The notes under the pieces were generated by a model. That model did not search any database. It was not told where the DNA came from and worked only from the letters and a program-made list of their open reading frames with translations. Positions 9,344 to 16,679 of a DNA stretch of 64,000 nucleotides are shown piece after piece. The position numbers were made by a program, and so were the translations under genes. Source of the stretch: Nocardioides sp. Lineage in GTDB: Bacteria; Actinomycetota; Actinomycetes; Propionibacteriales; Nocardioidaceae. How positions within the stretch are numbered: the first letter of the stretch is position 1; every line of letters starts with the position of its first letter. The DNA is taken from contig JBAOIH010000001.1 in assembly GCA_037045645.1 (NCBI GenBank), positions 1,116,001 through 1,180,000 on the forward strand. The letters are read 5' to 3'.

Positions 9344-10390
9344 TCAGGAACGCACCCGTGTCCCCGCATCGACTCGACCCACTGCGGCGGGCAGTTTGCG
9401 ACAAGCCGTGGCCAGGTCGCGCAGGTCACCGCCGAGGAGCGCCTGGGGGCCGTCGCACAGCGCGACCTCGGGCTCGGGGTGGACGTCGACGATGACGCCG
9501 TCGGCGCCGACCGCGATCGCGGCGCGCGACAACGGCACGACCAGGTCCTTGCGTCCGGCCGCGTGGGACGGGTCCACGATCACCGGCAGGTGGCTGCTGG
9601 CCTGGATCACCGGAACGGCGGAGATGTCCAAGGTGTTGCGCGTACTCGGCTCGAACGTCCGGATGCCGCGCTCACACAGCACCACGTCGAGGTTGCCGCG
9701 CTGGGCGATGTATTCGGCCGCCATCAGCCACTCCTCGATCGTCGCGGTCATCCCGCGCTTGAGCAGCACCGGCTTGCCCGCCTCCCCGGCTGCCTGGAGC
9801 AGGCCGAAGTTGGCCATGTTGCGGGTGCCGATCTGCAACATGTCGGCGTATTCGGCGACGATCGGCACGTCGCGGGCGTCGACCACCTCGGTCACGACCG
9901 GCAGACCGGTGGCTTCGCGGACGTCCGCCAGGATCTCCAGTCCGCGCACGCCCAGGCCCTGGAACGCGTACGGCGAGGTGCGCGGCTTGTAGGCGCCGCC
10001 CCGGATGATCGTGGCGCCGGCACCTTGTGCCATCCGGGCCGCTTCGAGAGTCTGCTCCGGCGTCTCCACCGCACACGGACCGGCGATGAAGGTGAAGGTG
10101 TCCGGACCGATCGGCACCCGGTGGCCGGCTCGCCCGACCCACACCGTCGAACGGTCCGGATGGTGTTGCCGTGAGACCAACTTGTAGGGGTCGCTGATCC
10201 GATGGACGTCCGCGACACCACGCAAAGTGCGCAGGTTGAGGTGGTGAAAGGAGTCCACGTCGCCGACCAGACCGATGATGGTCCGTACGACGCCCTTGGA
10301 GACGAAGGCCTCGCCGCCGACTCCTTCGACCTTGGCGACGACTGCCGCGACATCCTCGTCGGTGGCCTCGGGGCTCATCACGATGACCAT
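9344..10390 (-). CDS. aroF: class I DAHP synthase with N-terminal ferredoxin-like regulatory domain
   Basis: This 348-residue enzyme catalyses the same first shikimate step as the class II gene nearby. Residues 1-75 form the small ferredoxin-like domain (MVIVMSPEATDEDVAAVVAK) seen in Thermotoga-type DAHP synthases. The TIM barrel carries FIAGPCAVETPEQ, RGGAYKPRTSPYAFQGLG, LQIGTRNMANF, KPVLLKRGM, CERGIRTFE and VIVDPSHAAGRKDLV. The long upstream frame extension lacks family similarity, so the start is ATG 10390, preceded on the minus strand by GAGAGGAA. Two hairpins and an 18-residue Tyr-Phe-Phe leader peptide lie just upstream, strongly suggesting attenuation by charged Phe or Tyr tRNA. Confidence 0.92.
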   Translation of the reverse strand: MVIVMSPEATDEDVAAVVAKVEGVGGEAFVSKGVVRTIIGLVGDVDSFHHLNLRTLRGVADVHRISDPYKLVSRQHHPDRSTVWVGRAGHRVPIGPDTFTFIAGPCAVETPEQTLEAARMAQGAGATIIRGGAYKPRTSPYAFQGLGVRGLEILADVREATGLPVVTEVVDARDVPIVAEYADMLQIGTRNMANFGLLQAAGEAGKPVLLKRGMTATIEEWLMAAEYIAQRGNLDVVLCERGIRTFEPSTRNTLDISAVPVIQASSHLPVIVDPSHAAGRKDLVVPLSRAAIAVGADGVIVDVHPEPEVALCDGPQALLGGDLRDLATACRKLPAAVGRVDAGTRVRS

Positions 10391-10404
10391 GGGGGTTCCT
10401 CTCG

Positions 10405-10451
10405 TTCGTGGTCCGGCCCGGACGCACGAACGCCCCGGTCGGACCGGGGCG
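10405..10451 (-). promoter_or_regulatory. two tandem hairpins of a probable aroF attenuator
   Basis: Hairpin 1 (10431-10451) pairs CGCCCCGGTC with GACCGGGGCG perfectly over up to 10 bp. Hairpin 2 (10405-10430) follows at once: TTCGTG pairs with CACGAA and GTCCGG with CCGGAC, with one bulged base. They lie between the leader-peptide stop and the aroF ribosome site. The leader codons Pro15-Val16 (CCGGTC) are complementary to GACCGG in hairpin 1, giving a possible alternative pairing when a ribosome stalls. There is no long U-run, so Rho-type termination or sequestration of the ribosome site are both possible. Confidence 0.7.
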
Positions 10452-10469
10452 TGTGGGGTGTCGGATGCG

Positions 10470-10526
10470 TCAGTGAACGACCGGCACGGGTGCTCCCGGC
10501 AGGTGTCCGAAGAAATAGCGACGCAT
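10470..10526 (-). CDS. aromatic leader peptide upstream of aroF (18 aa, Tyr-Phe-Phe run)
   Basis: The frame reads MRRYFFGHLPGAPVPVVH and stops 18 bases before the first hairpin. A run of Tyr-Phe-Phe at residues 4-6 directly before the gene for the first enzyme of aromatic biosynthesis is the hallmark of ribosome-mediated attenuation: scarcity of Phe or Tyr would stall the ribosome there. The start codon lies six bases after a TAGGGT -10 box on the same strand, so the mRNA probably begins at the ATG (leaderless). An analogous aro leader with a Phe-rich motif is, as I recall, known upstream of aroF in Corynebacterium glutamicum. The peptide itself is too short for a database family match. Confidence 0.75.
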   Translation of the reverse strand: MRRYFFGHLPGAPVPVVH

Positions 10527-10532
10527 GGGAGG

Positions 10533-10538
10533 ACCCTA
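10533..10538 (-). promoter_or_regulatory. -10 box of the aro leader transcript
   Basis: On the minus strand the hexamer TAGGGT fits the actinobacterial TAnnnT -10 pattern. It is six bases from the leader-peptide ATG, which places the transcription start at or next to the A of the ATG. No good -35 box is seen. Confidence 0.5.
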
Positions 10539-10590
10539 CGACCTCGCCCACGACGCGCGCGTGAGGATCCAGGATGCGGACGAGCAGGAC

Positions 10591-12612
10591 TCAGACGAGA
10601 TAGAGCGTGATGGTCGAACCCTTGGGCACCATCGCCCCCGAACCCGGATCGCTGCCCGAGACATAGCCCAGGCCGAGATAGATCGCCGACGGCTCGGTGC
10701 GTACGACGAACTCGAGCGCCTCCAGTTTGGCCGTGGCATCGGCCACCCCGCTGCTCTTGAGCCCGCCCGGCACCTCGATCAACTCGGGGCCCTTGGACAC
10801 CGTCAACGTGACCTCGTCGCCCTTGTGCAGCGTGCCCGAGGCGGGGGTCTGCGAGATCACCTTGCCTTCGTCGACGGTGTCGGAGAAGACCTCGTCCGTC
10901 ACCGTGACTACCAGCCCCTTGGCTTGCATCGCCGAGGTCGCGCGCGCGGCGTTCTTGCCGGTCCAGTCCTTGATCGAGATGGGCTTGGGACCCTTGCTGA
11001 CGACCAGATCGACGGCCGTCCCCGGGCGCAGCGTCTTGCCTGCGGGCGGGATGCTGCGAATCACCTGGCCGGCGGGGATCTCCTCGTGCCAGCGTGCCAA
11101 GGATTTGCCGAAACTCAGGTGGGTGTCCTGGAGCGCGTCTTGGGCCGCGTCCTCGGTCTTGCCCTTCAGGGGTGGGACGTCGTACCTCTCCTTGCCCAGC
11201 GACAAGATCAGCGTGACCGTGCCGTGGTCGAGCACTCGGGCGCTGGGCTCCGGGTCGGTGCGGAGCACCTGCCCGGCCGGCACGGTCTCGGAAAAGTCGG
11301 GGGGCCCCTCGCGGCCCTGGAGCCCGGCCTTGGCCAACTTGGCGTCGGCCTGCTGTGCCGTCAGTCCCAGCAGGGCCGGCGTGCTGGTGTAGCGCGCCAC
11401 CGCCCACCAGTAGCCCGCGCCGGTCAGACCGGCGATCAGCGCCAGCATCAGCAGCAGCACGATCGGGCCGCGCCGTGATCGACTGCGCGGTTGGACGACG
11501 ACCGAGCGCGGGGGAGACGGAGCCCGGCCGGTCGGGTGCGCCACGGGGCGCGGCGACGCGGGAACGACCTCGTGGGCGTCCTCGCGCGACGTGGCCTCGA
11601 TCGTGGTGGTGTGCTCGCGTGGGACGGGCGGGGCGATCTCGGGCTCCCGTCCGGAGAAGAAGGCCGCTTCGGGAGCGGCGACCGGGATGGTGTCCTCGGG
11701 CCGATGGGCCTCGCCCGAGTCGACGCAGACCGGACGCGGCCGCAGGTCGGCGGTCAGGTCGTCGTCGGTCTCCACCCCGTCGCGCAGTGCCTGGGAGACC
11801 CGCCGCACCAGATGCAGGAGTACGCCCGCATCGGCAGGTCGCTGGGTCCGGTCGCGTGACGTGGCGCGGGCCACGAGAGCATCGACGTAGTCGGGGATGT
11901 CCTCGGCGACGGTGCTGGGGGCGGGCACGTCGGCGTGGACGTGCTTGTACGCCACCGCGATCGGCGTTTCTCCCTCATGCGGCTTCTGGCCGGTGAGCAG
12001 TTCGAAGAGCAGCACCCCGAGCGCGTACACGTCGGCGCGTTCGTCGGCTTTGCCGTCGGTGACCAGTTCGGGCGCCAGATAGGACACCGTGCCGATCAGG
12101 ACGCCGCCGGTGACCGTGTGCTGGGTGTCGGCGCTGATCGCCTTGGCAAGTCCGAAGTCTGCGACCTTGACGACGCTGCGATCGTCGGAGACCAGGACGT
12201 TCTCGGGTTTGACGTCGCGATGGATCAACCCCGCGCGGTGGGCCGCCGCGATGGCGGATACGACGGGTTCGAGGATCGCCAGCGCCCGAGTGGGTGCCAA
12301 CGGGGCGCTGTCGGCGATCACGTCGCGCAGGGTCTGGCCGGGTACGTACTCCATCGCCAAGAAGGCGATGCCCTCGTCGGTGCCCTGGTCGTGGATCGCC
12401 ACGATGTGGGGATGGGACAGCCGTGCTGCCGAGCGCGCCTCGCGTACGAACCGGGCCGCGAACTCCGCATCGTCACCCAAACCCGGGTGCATGATCTTGA
12501 CCGCGACGGTGCGGTCGAGGCGGATGTCGGTGCCCAGGTAGACACTTGCCATGCCACCGCGGGCGATCCGCTCGCCGAGCAGATAGCGCCCCTCCAGCGT
12601 GCGGCCGGTCAT
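10591..12612 (-). CDS. pknL: PASTA-domain serine/threonine protein kinase (PknL type)
   Basis: This is a membrane receptor kinase of about 673 residues. The catalytic domain shows the Gly loop (GERIARGGMASVY), Lys39, HRDVKPEN (131-138), DFG (152-154) and APE (180-182). A juxtamembrane Pro/Arg-rich stretch leads to one membrane helix (about 382-404) and four extracellular PASTA repeats that probably sense peptidoglycan or lipid II. Neighbours on both sides (DAHP synthase, Rv2175c-type protein, polyprenyl synthase, MetF) match the mycobacterial PknL locus; Mycobacterium tuberculosis PknL lacks long PASTA repeats, whereas corynebacterial PknL has them. I chose ATG 12612; GTG 12630 is also possible, and no clear ribosome site is visible. 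Confidence 0.9.
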   Translation of the reverse strand: MTGRTLEGRYLLGERIARGGMASVYLGTDIRLDRTVAVKIMHPGLGDDAEFAARFVREARSAARLSHPHIVAIHDQGTDEGIAFLAMEYVPGQTLRDVIADSAPLAPTRALAILEPVVSAIAAAHRAGLIHRDVKPENVLVSDDRSVVKVADFGLAKAISADTQHTVTGGVLIGTVSYLAPELVTDGKADERADVYALGVLLFELLTGQKPHEGETPIAVAYKHVHADVPAPSTVAEDIPDYVDALVARATSRDRTQRPADAGVLLHLVRRVSQALRDGVETDDDLTADLRPRPVCVDSGEAHRPEDTIPVAAPEAAFFSGREPEIAPPVPREHTTTIEATSREDAHEVVPASPRPVAHPTGRAPSPPRSVVVQPRSRSRRGPIVLLLMLALIAGLTGAGYWWAVARYTSTPALLGLTAQQADAKLAKAGLQGREGPPDFSETVPAGQVLRTDPEPSARVLDHGTVTLILSLGKERYDVPPLKGKTEDAAQDALQDTHLSFGKSLARWHEEIPAGQVIRSIPPAGKTLRPGTAVDLVVSKGPKPISIKDWTGKNAARATSAMQAKGLVVTVTDEVFSDTVDEGKVISQTPASGTLHKGDEVTLTVSKGPELIEVPGGLKSSGVADATAKLEALEFVVRTEPSAIYLGLGYVSGSDPGSGAMVPKGSTITLYLV

Positions 12613-12770
12613 CGCGTCCGGTCGCGCCACAGTGGTGTCACGTCGTGACTGCACGCTTCGACCTCCTGCCCGGCGGGGAAGACGCCGGCGACTCCTCGCG
12701 ATTCTACGGACCGGCGCCAGCCAGATGGCGTTGCGCGACACCCGGCGTGGCGCGTGGCAGAGTTCGGGCC

Positions 12771-13145
12771 ATGAGTGATGCGGTGCCGCTGTCGGAGGTC
12801 GACCTCGCCGAGCGGGTGGAGGAATGGATCGATTGGGCCGAGGCGGCTCGCCAACTCGGTGTCACCGTCGCCAAGGTGCGCACGATGATCCGCGATCACG
12901 AACTCGCCGCCGCGGTGCCTTTTCACCGCGCAGGACAGCAGGTGCCTGCGCTGTTCCTCAGCGACGGCCTCCCGGTCAAGGGCCTGGCGGGACTGCTGAC
13001 CGTGCTCCACGACGCCGGTTTCGACGATCGGGAGAAGATCGCCTGGATCTTCGAGGACCAGGACCTGCCCGGTCGACCGATCGACGCGCTGCGCGAGAAC
13101 CGCGGCTCCGAGGTCAAACGCCGTGCCCAGGCGCTCGGTTTCTGA
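12771..13145 (+). CDS. Rv2175c-type DNA-binding protein
   Basis: This 124-residue protein has a MerR/excisionase-like winged helix at its start (WIDWAEAARQLGVTVAKVRTMIRDHELAAAVPF) and the conserved C-terminal part (LVKGLAGLLTVLHDAGFDDREKIAWIF-like) of the Rv2175c family. In M. tuberculosis Rv2175c is a DNA-binding substrate of PknL, and here the gene is divergent from the pknL homologue with about 160 bp between starts, so the kinase-substrate pairing is conserved. A CAGAGT box seven bases before the ATG could give a leaderless mRNA. The stop is three bases from the RNase gene. Confidence 0.85.
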   Translation: MSDAVPLSEVDLAERVEEWIDWAEAARQLGVTVAKVRTMIRDHELAAAVPFHRAGQQVPALFLSDGLPVKGLAGLLTVLHDAGFDDREKIAWIFEDQDLPGRPIDALRENRGSEVKRRAQALGF

Positions 13146-13148
13146 CCC

Positions 13149-13592
13149 GTGACCGATCGGAAGTCCTGGGCGATCCTTGCGCTAGCCGCCCTGGTGCTGG
13201 GGCTGTGGTGGTGGAGTCAGCAGGGTGGCGAGGAGCCCGTACGACAAGACGTCCGCGCGTCGCATTCGACGAGTCCCACTTCGGGTCAAAGCGGTGAAAC
13301 CGACCCCGAATCCGGGCTGGCCTGGATCGAGGAGTCCGCACTGCCGGACCAGGCGCGTGACACGTTGGCGTTGATCGACGAGGGTGGCCCGTTCCCGTAC
13401 GACAAGGACGACGACACTTTCGGCAACTTCGAGGGCATCCTGCCCGACCACCAGCGCGGCTATTACCGCGAATACACCGTGGTGACTCCCGGATTGAGCC
13501 ATCGCGGCGCCAAGCGGATCGTGACCGGTGACGGTGGCGAGTTCTATTACACGGCCAACCACTACCAGAGCTTCGAGAGGATCAGGCGATGA
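13149..13592 (+). CDS. secreted or membrane-anchored guanyl-specific ribonuclease, barnase/T1 family
   Basis: The 147-residue protein has an N-terminal hydrophobic segment (8-23) acting as signal or anchor, a Ser/Thr-rich spacer, then a ribonuclease domain of about 90 residues. The barnase catalytic triad is identifiable: Glu108 (REYTVVTPG), Arg123 (GAKRIVTG) and His138 (TANHYQSFERI). Secretion protects the host, and the overlapping downstream gene encodes a barstar-type inhibitor. The GTG start at 13149 is three bases after the previous stop. This pair replaces the mannosyltransferase gene found at this place in mycobacteria. It may serve RNA scavenging or competition. Confidence 0.87.
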   Translation: MTDRKSWAILALAALVLGLWWWSQQGGEEPVRQDVRASHSTSPTSGQSGETDPESGLAWIEESALPDQARDTLALIDEGGPFPYDKDDDTFGNFEGILPDHQRGYYREYTVVTPGLSHRGAKRIVTGDGGEFYYTANHYQSFERIRR

Positions 13593-14011
13593 GCGGTCTG
13601 GCGGGGATCTTGGCGCGACGTCGTGCGCCTGGCATCTATCTGTGGCACAGCGCCTACAGCGCCGAGGAGATCCGGCACACCGTGGAGCACGCCGGACAGC
13701 ATTTCGCGCACGTCGACGGGTGGCGCGGTGACTCGAAAGCCGACTTCCTCGCCGCGATCGGGCAAGCCCTGGATTTCCCTGACTATTACGGACAGAACTT
13801 CGACGCGTTGGCTGACTGCCTGCACGACGTCGCGGCCGACACGGTGCTGCTCTGGGACGGTTGGGGACCGCTGGCGCGTGAGGACGAGCGCGCCTTCTCG
13901 GTCGCGCTGAGCGTGCTCGGGTCGCGCGTGAATGCCGACCGTGGGGGAGCGTTCACGGTGTTGCTGCGCGGCGACGGACCAGAGTTGCCGGGCATCGAGG
14001 AGTTGGACTAG
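13589..14011 (+). CDS. barstar-family ribonuclease inhibitor
   Basis: At 140 residues this is somewhat longer than the classical 90-residue barstar. Residues about 35-130 show the barstar fold signature, including the acidic inhibitory loop and DFPDYYGQNFDALADCLHD, in which the YYGxNxDAL element is diagnostic. It begins at an ATGA overlap with the RNase gene, so enzyme and inhibitor are made together. It acts in the cytosol by capping the RNase active site before export. Its stop codon abuts the stop codon of the convergent polyprenyl synthase gene with no bases between. Confidence 0.88.
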   Translation: MSGLAGILARRRAPGIYLWHSAYSAEEIRHTVEHAGQHFAHVDGWRGDSKADFLAAIGQALDFPDYYGQNFDALADCLHDVAADTVLLWDGWGPLAREDERAFSVALSVLGSRVNADRGGAFTVLLRGDGPELPGIEELD

Positions 14012-15076
14012 TCAGACGGTCCGGTCCGTCACGGTCGCGGCGAGTTCTCGCAAGACGTCCTTGGCGCCCGCGTCGAGTTCGGCCTGCGCCAGCGCGCTCA
14101 GTGCGCGGTCGGTCAACGCCGCGATCGCATCCTCGACGGCAGCAGCCGCGCCCGCGTCGACGATGATCCGCCGCAGTGCGGCCACGTCGGCTTGTCCCAA
14201 CTCGGTGCCGAGCGCCCGGTTGAGCCGGTCGCGATCCGAGGGGGAGGCGCCGTCGAGAGCCAGCGCGACCAACACGGTGCGTTTGCCCTCGACGAGGTCG
14301 TCTCCCGCCGGCTTGCCGGTCTCGTCGGGGTCACCGAAGACCCCGAGCAGGTCGTCGCGCAACTGGAAGGCCTCGCCGAGCGGAAGGCCGTACGCCGTGA
14401 GGTCGCGCAGCGCCTTCGGCCCGCCGCCCGCTAGCGCGGCGCCGATGTGCAGCGGCCGTTCCACCGAATACTTCGCGGACTTGAATCTCAGCACCCGCAT
14501 CGCCTCGTCGACGTCGCTGTGTCCGCGCGCCTGCACGGATACGTCCAAGAACTGTCCGGCGATCACCTCGGTCCGGGTGTGGTCGAAGAGTTCCAAAGCG
14601 GAGGCCACTTCGGCGACCGGCAGCCCGCACAGACGCAGCAACTCGTCTGCCCAGGCCTGCAGGAGGTCCCCCAACAGGATCGCCGCGGCGGCGCCATAGC
14701 CGGTCGAGTCTCCGGGCCAGCCGGCGCCCGCGTGCTCCTCGGCGAAGAAGCGGTGCACGGCCGGGCGGCCCCGGCGGGTCTCGGACGCGTCCATGTAGTC
14801 GTCGTGGACCAGCGCGCTGGCATGCAACAACTCCAGGGATGCGCAGGCGCGCACCAGCGCGTCGGTGTCGACCGGCTCGGGCCGTACGGCTCGATAGCCC
14901 CACCAGCAGAAGGTCGCACGAAAGCGCTTGCCGCCCGCCACCGCCTGCCTGGCCTGTGCCAGCAGGCGTTCGGCGTCCGCGCCGAGCGGACCGAGCCGCT
15001 CGGCCTGACGGTCCAAGAACGCGTCGAGTTCGGTCTGCACGGCCGCGGCGAAGGCGGCGGGATCCCAGTCCGTCAC
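14012..15076 (-). CDS. idsA: polyprenyl (probably geranylgeranyl) diphosphate synthase
   Basis: The 354-residue enzyme adds isopentenyl diphosphate to an allylic primer. The first Asp-rich motif is DDYMD (92-96), the second DDLLGVFGD (241-249), and GGKRFRATF (48-56) binds the diphosphate. The residues before the first Asp motif (LLHASALVH) do not clearly fix chain length, so geranylgeranyl or a longer chain are both possible. The location matches mycobacterial idsA2 (Rv2173). The product could feed quinone, carotenoid or polyprenyl-phosphate synthesis. The gene is divergent from metF with about 80 bp between them. Confidence 0.88.
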   Translation of the reverse strand: MTDWDPAAFAAAVQTELDAFLDRQAERLGPLGADAERLLAQARQAVAGGKRFRATFCWWGYRAVRPEPVDTDALVRACASLELLHASALVHDDYMDASETRRGRPAVHRFFAEEHAGAGWPGDSTGYGAAAAILLGDLLQAWADELLRLCGLPVAEVASALELFDHTRTEVIAGQFLDVSVQARGHSDVDEAMRVLRFKSAKYSVERPLHIGAALAGGGPKALRDLTAYGLPLGEAFQLRDDLLGVFGDPDETGKPAGDDLVEGKRTVLVALALDGASPSDRDRLNRALGTELGQADVAALRRIIVDAGAAAAVEDAIAALTDRALSALAQAELDAGAKDVLRELAATVTDRTV

Positions 15077-15142
15077 CTCGCCGACCCTAGTGTGTGACCC
15101 TTTCGAAGGTTGGACAGCCTGTGTTTCGTCCTGCGCAACACC

Positions 15143-15148
15143 TAGGCT
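15143..15148 (+). promoter_or_regulatory. -10 box of metF, leaderless arrangement
   Basis: TAGGCT lies eight bases before the GTG at 15157, so transcription would begin at or next to the start codon. This supports the shorter metF start over an upstream GTG at 15094. No strong -35 box is present. Confidence 0.45.
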
Positions 15149-15156
15149 TGCGCAAC

Positions 15157-16047
15157 GTGACTCCTGGAATCGGCCGCAGCATCCGCGAACTGCTCGACAG
15201 CGGTGAGCGGTCGTTCTCCTTCGAGTTCTTCCCGCCCAAGGACGCCGAGGGTGAAGAAGTCCTGTGGCGCTCGATCAGCGAGTTGGAGCCGCTGAAGCCG
15301 ACGTTCGTGTCGGTGACCTACGGCGCCGGAGGATCGTCGCGCGACACGACCGTACGGATCACCGGTCGCATCGCTCACGAGACGTCGATGGTGCCGGTCG
15401 CGCACCTGACCTGCGTCGGCCACACCAGGGCCGAGATCGAGGAGATCCTTGATCAATATGCCAACGCCGGGGTGCGGCACCTGATGGCGTTGCGTGGCGA
15501 TCCGGCAGAAGGCCCGCGCGCAGAGTGGACGCCCACCGAGGGTGGGTTGACGTACGCCAACGAGCTGGTCGAGTTGGCCGCCAATCGCGGAATCTTCCGC
15601 ATCGGGGTGGCTGCCTTCCCCGAGAAGCACCCGGCGTCGAGTTCGCTCGACCACGACGCCGACGTGTTGGCCGCCAAGGCAGCGGCAGGGGCCGAGTTCG
15701 CGGTCACCCAGATGTTCTTCCGGGCCTCGGACTACTTCGACCTCGTCGAGCGGCTGGCCGAGCGCGGCGTGGACATCCCGATCGTCCCCGGCATCATGCC
15801 GATCCTCAACATCAGTGCCATCCAGCGGCAGGGTGAGTTGATCGGGACGGAGGTGCCGGCAGAGATCGTCGCGCGCATCGGTGCTCACGAAGGCGACGCC
15901 GCTGCCATGCGCGCCGAAGGCATTCGGGTGGCAGTCGAGCTGTGCGAGGAACTGCTCGACGGTGGTGCGCCCGGCCTGCACTTCTATACCCTCAATCGTT
16001 CCAAGGCGACCCGAGAGATCCTCGAGGCGCTGCGACTCGGAGTCTGA
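15157..16047 (+). CDS. metF: methylenetetrahydrofolate reductase
   Basis: MetF reduces 5,10-methylene-THF to 5-methyl-THF, using flavin, to supply methionine synthesis. The 296 residues carry FSFEFFPPKDAEGEE, FVSVTYGAGGSSRD, HLTCVGHT, MALRGDP, FPEKHPAS, AVTQMFF, IVPGIMPI and the C-terminal GLHFYTLNRS, all family hallmarks. The start at GTG 15157 gives a normal length and sits eight bases after a TAGGCT -10 box; an in-frame GTG at 15094 would add 21 unconserved residues. It is followed after ten bases by a SIMPL-domain gene with its own GAGGAGG ribosome site. Confidence 0.93.
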   Translation: MTPGIGRSIRELLDSGERSFSFEFFPPKDAEGEEVLWRSISELEPLKPTFVSVTYGAGGSSRDTTVRITGRIAHETSMVPVAHLTCVGHTRAEIEEILDQYANAGVRHLMALRGDPAEGPRAEWTPTEGGLTYANELVELAANRGIFRIGVAAFPEKHPASSSLDHDADVLAAKAAAGAEFAVTQMFFRASDYFDLVERLAERGVDIPIVPGIMPILNISAIQRQGELIGTEVPAEIVARIGAHEGDAAAMRAEGIRVAVELCEELLDGGAPGLHFYTLNRSKATREILEALRLGV

Positions 16048-16057
16048 GGAGGCCGCT

Positions 16058-16672
16058 ATGGACGCGACCGTCACCGTCACGGGGATCGGTCAGGCCAGCG
16101 CGGTGCCCGATGAGGCGACCGTACGCCTGGCTGCGGTACAGCGGGCCGCTAATGTGGGTGAGGCTTTCGCCGTGGTGAGCACGACGGTCGACACGATCGT
16201 CGAGATCGCGCAGCGTCACACCGAACGCACCCGGATCTCGACCCGGGACCTGGTGGTCTGGCCGGCGCACGACAACCAGGGTCAGCAGGTCGGGTGGGAG
16301 TGCCGACACAGTCTGAGCGTGACCCTGGCGGACCTGACCCAGGCGGGAGCGTTGATTACCGAGGTCGCCGCCGAAGTGGGGGAGCGGATGGTCATCGACG
16401 GCGTCGGGCTGTCGGTCTCGGATCCCTCCGCAGCGCTGGCGCGAGCCCGCGATGCGGCCATGAATGATGCCCGCGAGCGGGCCGAGCAGTATGCCCAGCA
16501 CGCGGGCCTGTCGGTCGGGCAGGTGCTGCGCGTGAGCGAGGGTCCGGGGCACGCCGAGGCGCCCGTGGCCTTCGGGGGCGCCGAGCGGATGATGGCGATG
16601 AAGGACGCTTCGCTGGAGCCCGGCGAGCGCCAGGTCCCGGCCAGCGTCACGGTGACGTGGGCGCTGCTCTGA
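16058..16672 (+). CDS. SIMPL (DUF541) domain protein
   Basis: The 204 residues form one SIMPL domain: it opens VTVTGIGQASAVPDEATVRLAA, the typical first strand, and includes the C-terminal ARERAEQYAQHAGLSVGQVLRVSE segment and the closing VPASVTVTWAL strand. There is no signal peptide, unlike many periplasmic family members. A GAGGAGG ribosome site precedes ATG 16058. Family roles are poorly defined; the name comes from a partner of a mouse immune-signalling kinase, and bacterial members are linked to oxidative stress. Confidence 0.85.
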   Translation: MDATVTVTGIGQASAVPDEATVRLAAVQRAANVGEAFAVVSTTVDTIVEIAQRHTERTRISTRDLVVWPAHDNQGQQVGWECRHSLSVTLADLTQAGALITEVAAEVGERMVIDGVGLSVSDPSAALARARDAAMNDARERAEQYAQHAGLSVGQVLRVSEGPGHAEAPVAFGGAERMMAMKDASLEPGERQVPASVTVTWALL

Positions 16673-16679
16673 CCTGGGG

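Noticed and set aside
9344..11407. 687-residue frame suggesting a longer aroF product
   Set aside because: The upstream part is antisense-like reading of the kinase PASTA region; the family start and ribosome site are at 10390.
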